Of a DNA stretch of 64,000 bases, positions 8,474 to 18,139 are shown piece after piece. The stretch comes from Anaerocolumna jejuensis DSM 15929 (GTDB taxonomy: Bacteria; Bacillota; Clostridia; Lachnospirales; Lachnospiraceae). The notes below the pieces were generated by a model. That model made no database searches. It was not told the DNA's origin and saw nothing but the letters and a program-made list of their open reading frames with translations. The position numbers and the translations under genes are program-made. Every line of letters starts with the position of its first letter. The first letter of the stretch is position 1. The stretch is from positions 62,001 to 126,000 of the forward strand of contig NZ_FRAC01000014.1 of the NCBI RefSeq assembly GCF_900142215.1, read 5' to 3'.

Positions 8474-9088
8474 AAATTAACCCCTTTCTTATAATATATA
8501 CTCAACATGGCAGCTGATAACCTCCGGATAAGGACCAATTCTCCCCCTTCCTTCATCCAGGTATTGGTTGTTATTTACTGTCACGTAAGCCGATAGGAAT
8601 ATACTCCCCCTTTACTTCTAAAAGATAATTACAGCAGTATTTCAGATATCCCAAAAAATATTTTATTTCATCAATATTCTATGTTATTCTGTTTTTTTCG
8701 ACATTGTTATGATAAATTAACCTTAGGATGAAATTTGACTGAAATTGAAAGCAAAAAGAATCTTTACGGGCAGGAAATAAAGAAAACCTGCAGCCAAGTA
8801 TCCCATAATAATTAACCATATATCCATTAACTGAGAGTCCTTTTATATGTACCATTCTCTCTTAAGGATCTGTCTTATCAACAAGGTTAAGAAGTATAAT
8901 AACTGCTGCCGGTCCAAGAAAGCAACAAAGAAGTATCTTTTAATTGGTTCCATTATAGTATAATTCTTCCAACAAGTAATTGTATATATTTGTTATTTTT
9001 ATTGATTTATTGGCATATTTTGTTTATTAATTAAGAAATGTTTTCTTTTTTGGCACGACGGCTGATTTTAGACGCTGTTTTTAGACAG
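8474..9088. other. Long intergenic region upstream of the chitinase operon
   Basis: 615 AT-rich bases between the chitinase start and R1 copy B. The proximal 230 bases on the minus strand would hold the chitinase promoter and leader, but I could not assign a convincing -35/-10 pair. Further upstream is a possible tiny membrane-protein frame (8723-8827) and, near 8840-8955, short minus-strand frames that look like a degraded hydrophobic peptide. Nothing else was recognised. Confidence 0.4.
8723..8827 (-). CDS. Possible 34-residue single-span membrane peptide
   Basis: ATG at 8827 on the minus strand, with AAAGGA about 10 nt upstream. The predicted product is one hydrophobic helix (MDIWLIIMGYLAAGFLYFL, then PVKILFAF) ending QISS. 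No family recognised, and chance is a real alternative at this length. Composition like a bona fide membrane span is the only positive evidence. Confidence 0.25.
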   Translation of the reverse strand: MDIWLIIMGYLAAGFLYFLPVKILFAFNFSQISS

Positions 9089-9395
9089 CATGGCAAACGT
9101 ATGAGACCAAATAATGGATAGGAACAGATGACCAAGGGGGTTGTTTTGGAGTTTTGTCTCAAGAGGTTCCTTATGACACTTAAGCGGCAGGAAACGTGAC
9201 TAGGTAAAACAGTGCCACTGTTTGAGCTTGATACCTTACACAGCCAAATTTGTCACAGCGAGTTTGGCGCTGATTTACCTGCCAGTCACGTTTTCTGCCG
9301 CTTTAGTGGAATAAGGGTTCTCGCGTAACAAAACTCCAAAACAACCCCCTTGGTCATCGTCCGGTTCCATAAACTTCCTTTATGCGTTTGACATG
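9089..9395 (+). mobile_element. R1 palindromic element, copy B
   Basis: A 307-bp palindrome with ends CATGGCAAACG (9089-9099) and CGTTTGACATG (9385-9395). Its main stem (about 9127-9157 with 9327-9357) is nearly identical to copy C, so the two are recently related. It carries the constant words TGACACTTAA, CACTGTTTGAGC, AGCGAGTTTGG and TTTAGTGGA. Flanks share only GACAG (9084-9088 and 9401-9405), a weak remnant of a target duplication. Confidence 0.75.
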
Positions 9396-9513
9396 GAAAT
9401 GACAGCTGTTGCTATGGACATGACGGCTGTACACTTGACCTTCCTTTTTAAAAGGCGTATAATGGCTTTTTGCACGGTCACTTTAGTCTCCGTAATAAAA
9501 AATAAGGTGATAA

Positions 9514-10872
9514 ATGATGAAATTTAAGTTTTTAAATCAAAATTTGGAACAGCGCCGTGAGCTGATATTACGCGGAAATGTTCTATCCACTATCCTCATG
9601 CTGTCCGTTCCTTCTCTGATGATGGGTATTGTACAGTCCCTGATACCCGTTATTGACGGATTATTCTTAAATAACCTGGCAGGCACCAATGCAGCCAGTG
9701 CAGTAACCTACTGTACCCCAATCGTAAATATGACTTCCGCCCTGTCCCAGGGACTTAGTGTTGCCGGAATGGCAATCATCGGCCAGTCAAATGGAAGGGG
9801 CGACTATAAGGGAAGCCGCCGGATAACGGTGCAATTGGTGGTATTTGCTTTTATATTGGGATTTCTCTTAGCTCCCCTCCTGGTAGGTCTTGCTTTTCCC
9901 ATATCCTCTCATGTGGACAGTGAAATTGCACATAATGTATTCTTATATCTGGCATTAAATGCCCTTGTAATACCCTTTTCTTTTCTGGAATCCATCTATA
10001 ATGCAATTAAAAATGCAAGCGGCAAGCCGGAGGATTCCTTTATCCGGATGATTATCATGCTGATCCTTAAGATTGTATTTAACACTCTCTTTGTAGCCAT
10101 CTTGCCCCTGGGACTTATCGGCTCCGTTATGGCCTCCCTGGCCTCCAACTTTCTGATTACCTTATGGATGTTTTATGAGCTTTTCCTGAAAAAGACCGGA
10201 GACAGGCTGGAATTCAAAGGCTTCCATTTTGACAGCAATATTATAAAGCAGCTTTTGCACATCGGTTTCCCTTCCATGCTCTCAAGCCTTATGCTTAACC
10301 TGGGCTTCTTCTTAATAAACAATGAGGTTGAAAAATACGGTGCCATTGTGCTGAACGGGCAGGGTATTGCAAATAATATCACCTCCGTCTGCTTTATACT
10401 GCCCTCCTCCTTTGGTTCTGCAGTTACTACCATGGTGAGCATGAACATCGGAGCAAATCAGAGTAAAAGAGCAAGGTTTTCCTGTCTGGTGGGCTGTATT
10501 ACCAGTGCCATTACCGCTATCATCCTGATTGCCGTCATTGTTCCCCTTTCCTCCCATATTACGGTGCTGTTCACCAGAGAAGCGGAGGTACTTGCCATTG
10601 CCAACAGAGCATTACATATCTATACCTATTCCGTGGTGGGCTTTGGCGTATGCATGGTAGAACAGGGGGCTTTTATCGGCCTCGGCAAGACAAAGATAAC
10701 CCTGGTCATAAGTATCCTCCGGGTATGGCTGCTGCGGTATCTCTTCATACTTGCAACAGAACAGGCCTTAGGCTACTATTCCGTATTCTGGGGGAATCTT
10801 TTCTCCAATTACATGGCGGCCCTGCTGATAACCATATTGATTTTTAAAGTAAAATGGAAATCTGATTTATGA
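9514..10872 (+). CDS. MATE-family multidrug/sodium efflux transporter
   Basis: 452 residues with about twelve transmembrane segments in two homologous halves, as in MATE (multi-antimicrobial extrusion) proteins. Near the N-terminus PSLMMGIVQSLIPVIDGLFL and the following GTNAASAVTYCTP match the family, and GFPSMLSSLMLNLGFFLINN opens the second half. These carriers export cationic or amphipathic compounds using Na+ or H+ gradients. Start: ATGATG at 9514/9517; AAGGTG spacing favours the second. A monocistronic transcript is likely: R1 copy B lies upstream and a terminator at 10897 downstream. Substrate unknown. Confidence 0.9.
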   Translation: MMKFKFLNQNLEQRRELILRGNVLSTILMLSVPSLMMGIVQSLIPVIDGLFLNNLAGTNAASAVTYCTPIVNMTSALSQGLSVAGMAIIGQSNGRGDYKGSRRITVQLVVFAFILGFLLAPLLVGLAFPISSHVDSEIAHNVFLYLALNALVIPFSFLESIYNAIKNASGKPEDSFIRMIIMLILKIVFNTLFVAILPLGLIGSVMASLASNFLITLWMFYELFLKKTGDRLEFKGFHFDSNIIKQLLHIGFPSMLSSLMLNLGFFLINNEVEKYGAIVLNGQGIANNITSVCFILPSSFGSAVTTMVSMNIGANQSKRARFSCLVGCITSAITAIILIAVIVPLSSHITVLFTREAEVLAIANRALHIYTYSVVGFGVCMVEQGAFIGLGKTKITLVISILRVWLLRYLFILATEQALGYYSVFWGNLFSNYMAALLITILIFKVKWKSDL

Positions 10873-10896
10873 TTAAATAGAAAGAATCAAGATAGA

Positions 10897-10950
10897 AAGG
10901 GTGTCGCAAAATCACTGAAAATCAAGTGATTAAGCAACACCCTTCTTCTT
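10897..10950. terminator. Terminator after the MATE gene
   Basis: Stem AAGGGTGT (10897-10904) / ACACCCTT (10937-10944) with an inner TCACT/AGTGA helix, followed by a CTTCTTT tract. The opposite strand also reads as a hairpin with T-rich tail, so it may serve the converging minus-strand cluster. Confidence 0.75.
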
Positions 10951-11011
10951 TATAACAAAAATTAGAGAGGAATTTTATAAGCCTTCATGCTTGATGTTTA
11001 TAAAGAGCATT

Positions 11012-12220
11012 TCATGAATTTATTGATATTAATTGCTCATTTAAGTATTCCTTATGTTCTCTTTTGATTTTTTCTAATACTTCTTTATTTTCTAATAAAT
11101 CAAGAGCTGTAAAACTTAACACCTTTGCTCCTAACAGGATAGATGCAAGCCCTTTTTCTGAACACGCAGCTGCTTTCATCTCCTCACTATGACCAGCAAC
11201 AGGAATATCTGTAATCGCAATACTTGGTTGTATTACCGGTATTATCTGAGACACATTTCCAACATCTGTAGAACCCATTGGTTCATTTTGCTTTCTAGGT
11301 GTAATAACTTCCCCAAACAGATTCAGATTTTTTTCATATATCTCATCAAAGTATGGAGTAGGTATCGTATTTTCCACTCGGTTCTGATAAGGCTGCATAC
11401 GACCTTTTGCTCCAGTAGCAAGAGCTGCTCCCTCAACAATACGTTCAACCTTCTGATAGACTTCTTCTAAGACCGGTGCGGTAGCTGCACGAAAATAAAA
11501 CTTTGCCTTAGCATAATCAGGTACAATATTTGGAGCATCTCCTCCTTTGGTAATAACTCCATGAATCCGAACATCCCTTGATAAATGCTGTCTTAGCGCA
11601 TTGATAGAATTATAGACCTGAATAATAGCATCCAATGCATTAATCCCTTTTTCCGGTGCTCCTGCTGCATGCGCTGCCCGTCCCCAGAATTCAATATCCA
11701 CCGGTGCACATCCAAGAGATTTTCCTGTTAATTTATGCTCATTTGCCCCAGGATGTACACAAAGGGCAGCATCAACATCATTAAAGAACCCTTCTCTTAC
11801 AAAGCTCCCTTTTGCACTGCCATTTTCTCCGCCTTCTTCTCCCGGAGTTCCATAAACTCTTACTTCTCCACCTGTTTTTTCAAGAACCTGCTTTAACGCT
11901 GACGCAGCTAATAGAGAAGTTGCTCCAAAAAGGTTATGCCCACAGCCATGTCCCAACCCTTCCAACGCATCATATTCAGCTAAAAAAACAAAAATTGGTC
12001 CCGGTTTGTTTGACTGATATATTGCTGTAAATCCTGTTCTGTGCCCTGCCACATCTGTTTTTACAGTAAAGCCTTCTTTAATAAGTTGTTCTGAAAGGCG
12101 TTTGCAGGCAAAGAATTCATAGTTGCTTACTTCAGGATGCTTATGTATATCAATTGCGATCTCTTTATAGGTATCTCCTCTCTCTTCAATAAAATCTATT
12201 ATTTTTTTTCTTTCATCCAT
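11012..12220 (-). CDS. M20-family amidohydrolase/peptidase (AbgB/HipO-like)
   Basis: 402 residues. The zinc-site signatures of M20D amidohydrolases are visible: EYDAL, the HGCGHN motif, GTPGEEGGENG and ALCVHPG, followed by the dimerisation lid (GRAAHAAGAPEKGINALDA). Such enzymes deacylate N-acyl amino acids or cleave small amide conjugates in the cytoplasm. It is the last gene of the opp cluster and probably acts on an imported substrate. With MccA/MccB-like enzymes upstream, an N-acylated or conjugated sulfur amino acid is an attractive but unproven substrate; p-aminobenzoyl-glutamate or a dipeptide are alternatives. Confidence 0.88.
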   Translation of the reverse strand: MDERKKIIDFIEERGDTYKEIAIDIHKHPEVSNYEFFACKRLSEQLIKEGFTVKTDVAGHRTGFTAIYQSNKPGPIFVFLAEYDALEGLGHGCGHNLFGATSLLAASALKQVLEKTGGEVRVYGTPGEEGGENGSAKGSFVREGFFNDVDAALCVHPGANEHKLTGKSLGCAPVDIEFWGRAAHAAGAPEKGINALDAIIQVYNSINALRQHLSRDVRIHGVITKGGDAPNIVPDYAKAKFYFRAATAPVLEEVYQKVERIVEGAALATGAKGRMQPYQNRVENTIPTPYFDEIYEKNLNLFGEVITPRKQNEPMGSTDVGNVSQIIPVIQPSIAITDIPVAGHSEEMKAAACSEKGLASILLGAKVLSFTALDLLENKEVLEKIKREHKEYLNEQLISINS

Positions 12221-12268
12221 ATTAATTTCCTCTCTATTACAAAAGTGCTTAAAAGCTGATATTCTTTC

Positions 12269-13171
12269 TTAAAAATCTCCTTTTTCATCACAATAAACAA
12301 AATGCCCTGTCTTTATTTCCCTCCAAAAAAGATTTTTTTTATCAGAATGCAGCATAAAGATTTCTCTTTTTCTTTCCCTCTCTGAATAGGGATCCGGAAG
12401 AGGAATAGCTGAAATAAGACTTTTGGTATATGGGTGGATTGGGTTTCTATAAATTTCATCAGCTTCTCCCAGTTCCACCAATTTACCTTTATACATCACT
12501 CCAATACGATCGGATATGTATTTAACCATGGACAAATCATGAGCAATAAACAGATAAGTAAGCATATTATTCTTTTGTAATTTTTTTAAAAGATTCACCA
12601 CCTGAGCCTGGATTGAGACATCCAAAGCTGATATGGGTTCATCACATACAATAAGTTGAGGGCTTAAAGCAAGTGCCCTTGCTATTCCTATTCTCTGACG
12701 CTGCCCGCCGGAGAATTCATGTGGATATCTGGATGCAAAATCCATATTTAGACCTACAGTCTGTAATAATTGGTTCACTCTGTCGTTCCGTTCCTTTTTT
12801 GAGTTAACCATATTATGAATATCTAACCCTTCTGCAATAATATCTCTTACCTTTTTTCGAGGATCCAGTGAGGCATAAGGATCCTGAAAGACTATTTGTA
12901 CTTCCTGCCTGAATTGCATTTGTTCTTTTTTATTATGAATTTCAGTAATATTCTTTCCTTTATATCGTATGGTTCCTGATGTTATATCCAGTAGCTTTAC
13001 AATCATACGCCCCATCGTTGTTTTACCGCATCCTGACTCTCCCACCAGTCCGAAAGTTTCTCCTTTTTTAATATAAAAACTAATTCCATCAACTGCATTT
13101 ACTCGCTGCGTTCCATTATCATATGTATGTACAAGTTCCTCCACTTCAAGTATTTTATTTATTTCCTTCAT
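12269..13171 (-). CDS. Oligopeptide ABC transporter ATP-binding protein, OppF type
   Basis: 300 residues. Walker A is GESGCGKT, the Q-loop lies in IVFQDPYASLDP, the signature is FSGGQRQR, Walker B is LIVCDEPISALD and the switch His is in FIAHDLSMV. The first part has the OppF-style EVEELVHTYDN opening. The start overlaps the oppD frame by 17 nt with AAGGAGCGG inside oppD, so translation is coupled. The C-terminal tail is short compared with typical OppF. It powers import together with the OppD-type partner. Confidence 0.93.
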   Translation of the reverse strand: MKEINKILEVEELVHTYDNGTQRVNAVDGISFYIKKGETFGLVGESGCGKTTMGRMIVKLLDITSGTIRYKGKNITEIHNKKEQMQFRQEVQIVFQDPYASLDPRKKVRDIIAEGLDIHNMVNSKKERNDRVNQLLQTVGLNMDFASRYPHEFSGGQRQRIGIARALALSPQLIVCDEPISALDVSIQAQVVNLLKKLQKNNMLTYLFIAHDLSMVKYISDRIGVMYKGKLVELGEADEIYRNPIHPYTKSLISAIPLPDPYSERERKREIFMLHSDKKNLFWREIKTGHFVYCDEKGDF

Positions 13172-14210
13172 AAAGACCGCTCCTTTTTAAAAATTCTTCT
13201 CTGCGCTCTCTTAAGGCTGCCGGAGGATTAACTGCAGGGGCTCTTTCATCTAAAAGCCAAGTGGCTGCATAATGTGTATTACTAATTCGAAACAAAGGCG
13301 GTTCATAAAGCTCATCAACAGCCATAGCATATTCATTTCTTGGTGCAAAGGCATCTCCTGAAGAGGGTTTCAAAAGATTAGGAGGGGAACCGGGAATTGT
13401 GTATAAAGATGATGTATTCATATCTAATGTTGGCATTGATTTTAACAATCCCCAAGTATAAGGATGTCTTGGATCATAAAATATTTCATCCGCCTGGCCA
13501 ATTTCTACTATTCTCCCTGCATACATTACTGCCACACGATCTGCCACATTTGCAACCACACCCAAATCATGTGTGATAAATATAATTGAGGTATTAATTT
13601 TTTTCTGTAAAGCTTTCAACAAGTCAATTATCTGTGCCTGCATCGTAACATCCAGAGCTGTTGTAGGCTCGTCAGCAATCAGCACTTTGGGATTGCAAGC
13701 CAATACCATAGCTATTACAATTCTTTGCCTTTGACCTCCCGAAAATTCATGAGGGTATTGTTTGCTTCGGCATTTTGAATCTTCTATCCCCACCATCCGC
13801 AATAGTTCAAGCATGCGGTTTCTGGCTTCTCTTCGGCTTACCTTTTTATGAAGCGTTATAGCTTCTTCAATTTGCCGCCCAATTTTCATTGTCGGATCCA
13901 AAGAAGTCATAGGGTCTTGAAAGACCATTGCTATATCATTCCCTCTTATATGGCGCATAGTACGTTCACCTATCTTAAGAATATCCATTCCCTCTAAGAG
14001 AATTTCTCCAGCATCAATAGATGCATTCATTGACAGCAAACGCATAATTGCCCTGCATGTTACAGTCTTACCGCTCCCTGATTCCCCCACAATAGCCAGT
14101 GTTTCTCCTTTATGCAGTGAAAAACTTACATTCCTTACCGCATGTACCTTACCGGCCTGTGTAGAAAAGGAAACAGATATATTTTTAACTTCCAGCTGTG
14201 TATCTGACAT
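13155..14210 (-). CDS. Oligopeptide ABC transporter ATP-binding protein, OppD/AmiE type
   Basis: 351 residues with Walker A GESGSGKT, signature FSGGQRQR, Walker B VLIADEPTTALD and switch FITHDLGVV. The C-terminal segment following IPGSPPNLLKP reads GDAFAPRNEYAMAVDELYEPP and ends THYAATWLLDERAP. The four Cys that bind an Fe-S cluster in many OppD/DppD proteins are absent, as in the streptococcal AmiE/lactococcal OppD type (family knowledge). This contrasts with the second opp cluster at 50038-51048, which keeps them. Cotranscribed with the following OppF-type gene. Confidence 0.93.
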   Translation of the reverse strand: MSDTQLEVKNISVSFSTQAGKVHAVRNVSFSLHKGETLAIVGESGSGKTVTCRAIMRLLSMNASIDAGEILLEGMDILKIGERTMRHIRGNDIAMVFQDPMTSLDPTMKIGRQIEEAITLHKKVSRREARNRMLELLRMVGIEDSKCRSKQYPHEFSGGQRQRIVIAMVLACNPKVLIADEPTTALDVTMQAQIIDLLKALQKKINTSIIFITHDLGVVANVADRVAVMYAGRIVEIGQADEIFYDPRHPYTWGLLKSMPTLDMNTSSLYTIPGSPPNLLKPSSGDAFAPRNEYAMAVDELYEPPLFRISNTHYAATWLLDERAPAVNPPAALRERREEFLKRSGLYEGNK

Positions 14211-14302
14211 TCTTCTACCTGTTTACACACCATATGGTATGGCCATATTCCACAAATTATTAAATGCTTTATGGCATCCTTTCCATCCTGAATTTCTTCT
14301 TA

Positions 14303-15331
14303 CTATTCCTTCATTTTCGGGTCAAATGCATCACGCAATCCATCTGCAAACAGATTAAATGCCAACATAATGACACAGAGAATAACAGATGGTATCCACA
14401 TCTGATATGGATGTATACGAAACATTTTATAACCACTGTTAAGCAATGTCCCCAAAGATGCATTGGGTATTTTCATACCAACTCCGATAAAGCTTAAAAA
14501 AGTTTCAAAGAATATAGCAGAAGGAATAGAAAACATTGCTCTTACCACTACAATACCAGCTATATTAGGAAGTATGTGTGATATGGCATAACGTATCTGT
14601 GAGGACCCCAGTACAATGGCAGATTGTACATATTCCAGATTCTTAAGACGTAGTGCTTGCCCTCTTACAATTCGTGCCATGGGAATCCATGATGATATGG
14701 TCAAAGCGAGGATAATTGACAGAATACCAGGCTTAAAAATCAGTAGCATCAGAACAACCAACACCAGATTCGGAATACCTGTCAATATTTCTAATATTCT
14801 TTGCATTATGTTGTCTGTTTTTCCTCCTTTTATTGCACTTGTCAACCCATAAATGACGCCTATAGTTAAATCCAAGACTGCTGCGATAAAAGCAATCGTC
14901 AGGGAAATCCTTGTTCCATATAAAGCTCGGGACAGCAAATCTCTTCCAAATTCATCTGTTCCAAAGATATAATATTGATTATCAGGTACATTTGACAAAG
15001 CATAGCTGTCAAGCCATTGGCCTTGTAACTTTGTCATTCCATTAAGTCCATTAATGGAAATACCCGGTATTTTAGGTGGAAGATTTGCATAAGGTACATT
15101 TTGCTTATTTGGATTATATGGTGCCAGCACCGGAGCAGAAAAAGCCAGAATAATGATTATGACTAACAGGGCCATAGATGATACTGCCCCTTTATTCTTA
15201 CACAGCCTTCTCCATGCATCCTGCAAAAAAGTCGGGGCTGCCTTTATTTTTTCCTCTTTATCTTCTTTCCCTGCTGCTTTAAACCGAAAGAGTTCACTGG
15301 GTATCTGATCTATATTCATATACATTTTCAC
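14303..15331 (-). CDS. Oligopeptide ABC transporter permease, OppC type
   Basis: About 342 residues with an N-terminal OppC_N segment (FLQDAWRRLCKNKGAVSSM, first membrane span), a large extracytoplasmic loop containing FGTDEFGRDLLSRALYGTR, and the permease EAA region near SSQIRYAISHILPNIAGIV. The frame is open further upstream to 15361, but the GTG at 15331 follows AAAGGA with suitable spacing; ATG at 15325 is the alternative. It lies 41 bp after the OppB-type gene. It forms the heterodimeric membrane channel with OppB. Confidence 0.9.
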   Translation of the reverse strand: MKMYMNIDQIPSELFRFKAAGKEDKEEKIKAAPTFLQDAWRRLCKNKGAVSSMALLVIIIILAFSAPVLAPYNPNKQNVPYANLPPKIPGISINGLNGMTKLQGQWLDSYALSNVPDNQYYIFGTDEFGRDLLSRALYGTRISLTIAFIAAVLDLTIGVIYGLTSAIKGGKTDNIMQRILEILTGIPNLVLVVLMLLIFKPGILSIILALTISSWIPMARIVRGQALRLKNLEYVQSAIVLGSSQIRYAISHILPNIAGIVVVRAMFSIPSAIFFETFLSFIGVGMKIPNASLGTLLNSGYKMFRIHPYQMWIPSVILCVIMLAFNLFADGLRDAFDPKMKE

Positions 15332-15372
15332 ATAGTATCCTTTCTTCCGATTACTTGCCACTAATGAATCAT

Positions 15373-16311
15373 TTAATTTTTCTGCCCTATACGAATTCGT
15401 GGATCAATTAACTGATAAATCGCATCCATTAAAAAAATCACCAGTACAAGCAGTGTGGAGAATAAAATAGTAACCGCCATAATGGTAGAATAATCATTAG
15501 AAAGTACCGACTTTGTAAACTGTTCCCCGATTCCTGGTATTGCAAAAATATTTTCAATTACCATAGAACCTGTAATTAAGGACACTGTTAAAGGTCCTAC
15601 AATGGTTACCATAGGAATTAATGCATTGCGAAGACCATGCGTCATCACTAAACGCAATTCACTCATTCCTTTTGCTCTTGCTAATTCTATATAGTCACTG
15701 CTTAACACCTCTATCATTTCCGCTCGTATAAAACGGGAGGTGTCTGCCATGGGGGATATTGCCAATGCAAGTGTAGGCAATATACTTGAGATAAAGTTAT
15801 TTTTCCATAAGCCAATAGGCAAAAGTCCCAGTGATACTGCAAATATATACTGTAATACTACAGCAACAACAAAATTAGGAGCCGAGCGTCCGATGATAGC
15901 AAATAAAGAACAAAAGGTATCAATCCATGTATTATGTTTCATTGCTGCTATAGTTCCTAACAGAATTCCCGTAAGAGTTCCAAGCAAAACGGCCTGTAGC
16001 CCCAGCTGAATCGAAACACCGATACGGCTTCCAAGCAATGTGGTAACTTTCTGGTCTGAAAATTGCAGAGATATTCCGAAATCCCCATGAAGGATATTAT
16101 TGATATAAGTAAGGTATCTTTTATACAAAGGATCATTAAGTCCATACTTCACATCCATTACCTGTAATTGTGCTTGGGTCAGTTTATCTCTGTTATTATA
16201 TGGTGTTCCAGGCAGCAAATTCATTAGGAAAAAGGTTATAGTAACAATAATCCATAATGTTGTTACCATATATAACAGCCTGTGTCCGATAAAGCGAATC
16301 CACCGCTTCAT
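15373..16311 (-). CDS. Oligopeptide ABC transporter permease, OppB type
   Basis: 312 residues from the ATG at 16311, chosen because GGAAGGAG lies 6 nt upstream; an ATG five codons earlier would put that site inside the coding region. It has six membrane spans. The characteristic OppB/DppB N-terminus (ITFFLMNLLPGTPYNNRD) and the EAA-loop region (LVMTHGLRNALIPMVTIVGP) are present. Partner of the OppC-type gene downstream. Confidence 0.92.
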   Translation of the reverse strand: MKRWIRFIGHRLLYMVTTLWIIVTITFFLMNLLPGTPYNNRDKLTQAQLQVMDVKYGLNDPLYKRYLTYINNILHGDFGISLQFSDQKVTTLLGSRIGVSIQLGLQAVLLGTLTGILLGTIAAMKHNTWIDTFCSLFAIIGRSAPNFVVAVVLQYIFAVSLGLLPIGLWKNNFISSILPTLALAISPMADTSRFIRAEMIEVLSSDYIELARAKGMSELRLVMTHGLRNALIPMVTIVGPLTVSLITGSMVIENIFAIPGIGEQFTKSVLSNDYSTIMAVTILFSTLLVLVIFLMDAIYQLIDPRIRIGQKN

Positions 16312-16385
16312 AATTTCTCCTTCCATAACAACGGGGCTGTATCATTAGCATGAATAGCCCCGAAATAGTACTTCTCTTCTCGTCT

Positions 16386-18104
16386 TTATTCTTCTATATA
16401 AGCATGGGTTACATCAATTGGAGTTCCTAAGACATGTGTTACATATCCCTTTAATTTTGGATTAATAAGATAACTTTGTGATGCTTGTACAATGGGAATA
16501 ACTACCGCTTTGTCTACCAGATATTGGTTTGCTTCTTTTAAATGTTCCCATCTCTTAGAAAAGTCAGTTCCATCCGTGGTTTCCAAAGCTGTTACCAGAT
16601 TTTTCAGTTCTTTCGATTTCCATTGACTATGATTGTGTTCATATCCTTCTTCATGCTGCTTTATATAGGATGTAGGATCAAAATCACCGGTCCACCCGCC
16701 AAGGGCTAAGTCGAATTTGTAGCTCATCATTTCTTCAAACCGTACAGAGGCAGGTACATTCGCTAAATCTATCTTTAGCCCAGGTAAATTGGTTTCATAT
16801 ACGCTTTGCAGATATTGCCCAATCTTTATGTTTTCATCCGTATCACTTGTAACTAATCGGAGGGTTATACTGTCAGTTCCCAACTCCTGCAAAGCTTCTT
16901 TAAATAACTGCTGTGCTTTTTTTACATCTGTATATACAAGTGTCCCAAAATCATCAGCAATACTCTTACCATTATCCGGGTTTACTGCAATACCATTTGG
17001 AATCACACCTACGGAAGGAATTCCATCTCCATTTAATATTGCTGTTGAAAGTTCTTCTCTATTTAGAGCATATAAAAGTGCTTTTCTTAACTTTTCATTC
17101 TGAAGGTATTTATTTGAGCTGATCCCCATCTCAAGATTCGTCATCCGAAGTGTCTGTACCGAAACGAGATCTTCCTTCCCTTTGTATAATGATATGTATT
17201 CGCCAGTAACTTTTGTGCCGTCTAGTTCTCCCGCTTCATATAAATTTACACCAGTCGCTACTTCCTTTACCACCTGAACATTAATTTTATCAAAATAAAT
17301 ATTATCTGCATCCCAGTAGTACGGATTCTTTTCATATTTCCAGGAAATATCGGTTCCATTCCAGTCTTTCAATACATAAGGGCCGCTTGCTAGCAGTGCA
17401 TCTGCAGTTAGCCCGTAATTTTTACCTTGTTTCTCTACAAATTTTTTGCTTACAGGTGAAAGTAAAGTTGATGACAGGGTGGTATTAATATAACTATTAG
17501 GAGCTACCAGGGTAAACTCAAGCTTTGTATCTGATATAGCTTTCACTCCCAGTTCTTCCGATTTTAAAGTTCCTGCAATAATTTCCGTTGCATTTTTAAT
17601 ATATGAAAGGTTATTTGCACTTTGAGAACCCGTAGCCGGATCAACAACTCTTTGTGCCGCATATACAATGTCAGCTGCCGTAATTTTTTCGCCATTTGAA
17701 AACTTTGCATTATCCCGTATCTCAACAGTAACTGTTAGACCATCTTTACTTACTTCTGGCAAAGCAACTGCAAGATTTGGTACAGCTTTATTTTCTTCAT
17801 TTATCCTATAAAGTGGATCTGCCTGAAAATCTATCTGCTCAGAGCTTATTGTATCATAGCTTTTTCCAGAATCCATGGTAGTAACTTCACCAGATGCCAC
17901 CCAATTTAATACTTTATCTTTTGAGGAGTCGGCCTTCGTTTCTGCAGGTGTAGGTGTGTTCTCAGATACTGCCGTTTCAGCTGCCCCCTGTGTACCGGAA
18001 GAATTTGTAGTTGTTTGCTTATTATCATTCTTAGAGCATGCACTTAGAAATAGGGTACTGATTATAACTGCAGCAACTATTACGGAATATACTTTTCTTT
18101 TCAT
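16386..18104 (-). CDS. Peptide-binding lipoprotein of ABC importer, SBP family 5 (OppA type)
   Basis: 572 residues. The signal peptide ends in the lipobox LSAC (Cys near residue 23), followed by a Ser/Thr/Asn-rich linker. The body is a family 5 solute-binding protein: LAVALPEVSKDGLTVTVEIRDNAKFSNGEKITAADIVYAAQRV, and later KLRKALLYALNREELSTAILNG. It captures the substrate outside the membrane and hands it to OppBC. It follows a 60-residue unknown protein by 35 bp, with AAGGAGAG before the ATG. Peptides are the usual ligands of the family, but other compounds occur. Confidence 0.92.
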   Translation of the reverse strand: MKRKVYSVIVAAVIISTLFLSACSKNDNKQTTTNSSGTQGAAETAVSENTPTPAETKADSSKDKVLNWVASGEVTTMDSGKSYDTISSEQIDFQADPLYRINEENKAVPNLAVALPEVSKDGLTVTVEIRDNAKFSNGEKITAADIVYAAQRVVDPATGSQSANNLSYIKNATEIIAGTLKSEELGVKAISDTKLEFTLVAPNSYINTTLSSTLLSPVSKKFVEKQGKNYGLTADALLASGPYVLKDWNGTDISWKYEKNPYYWDADNIYFDKINVQVVKEVATGVNLYEAGELDGTKVTGEYISLYKGKEDLVSVQTLRMTNLEMGISSNKYLQNEKLRKALLYALNREELSTAILNGDGIPSVGVIPNGIAVNPDNGKSIADDFGTLVYTDVKKAQQLFKEALQELGTDSITLRLVTSDTDENIKIGQYLQSVYETNLPGLKIDLANVPASVRFEEMMSYKFDLALGGWTGDFDPTSYIKQHEEGYEHNHSQWKSKELKNLVTALETTDGTDFSKRWEHLKEANQYLVDKAVVIPIVQASQSYLINPKLKGYVTHVLGTPIDVTHAYIEE

Positions 18105-18139
18105 AAACTTCTCTCCTTCTTGTTATGTAACTATGAATA

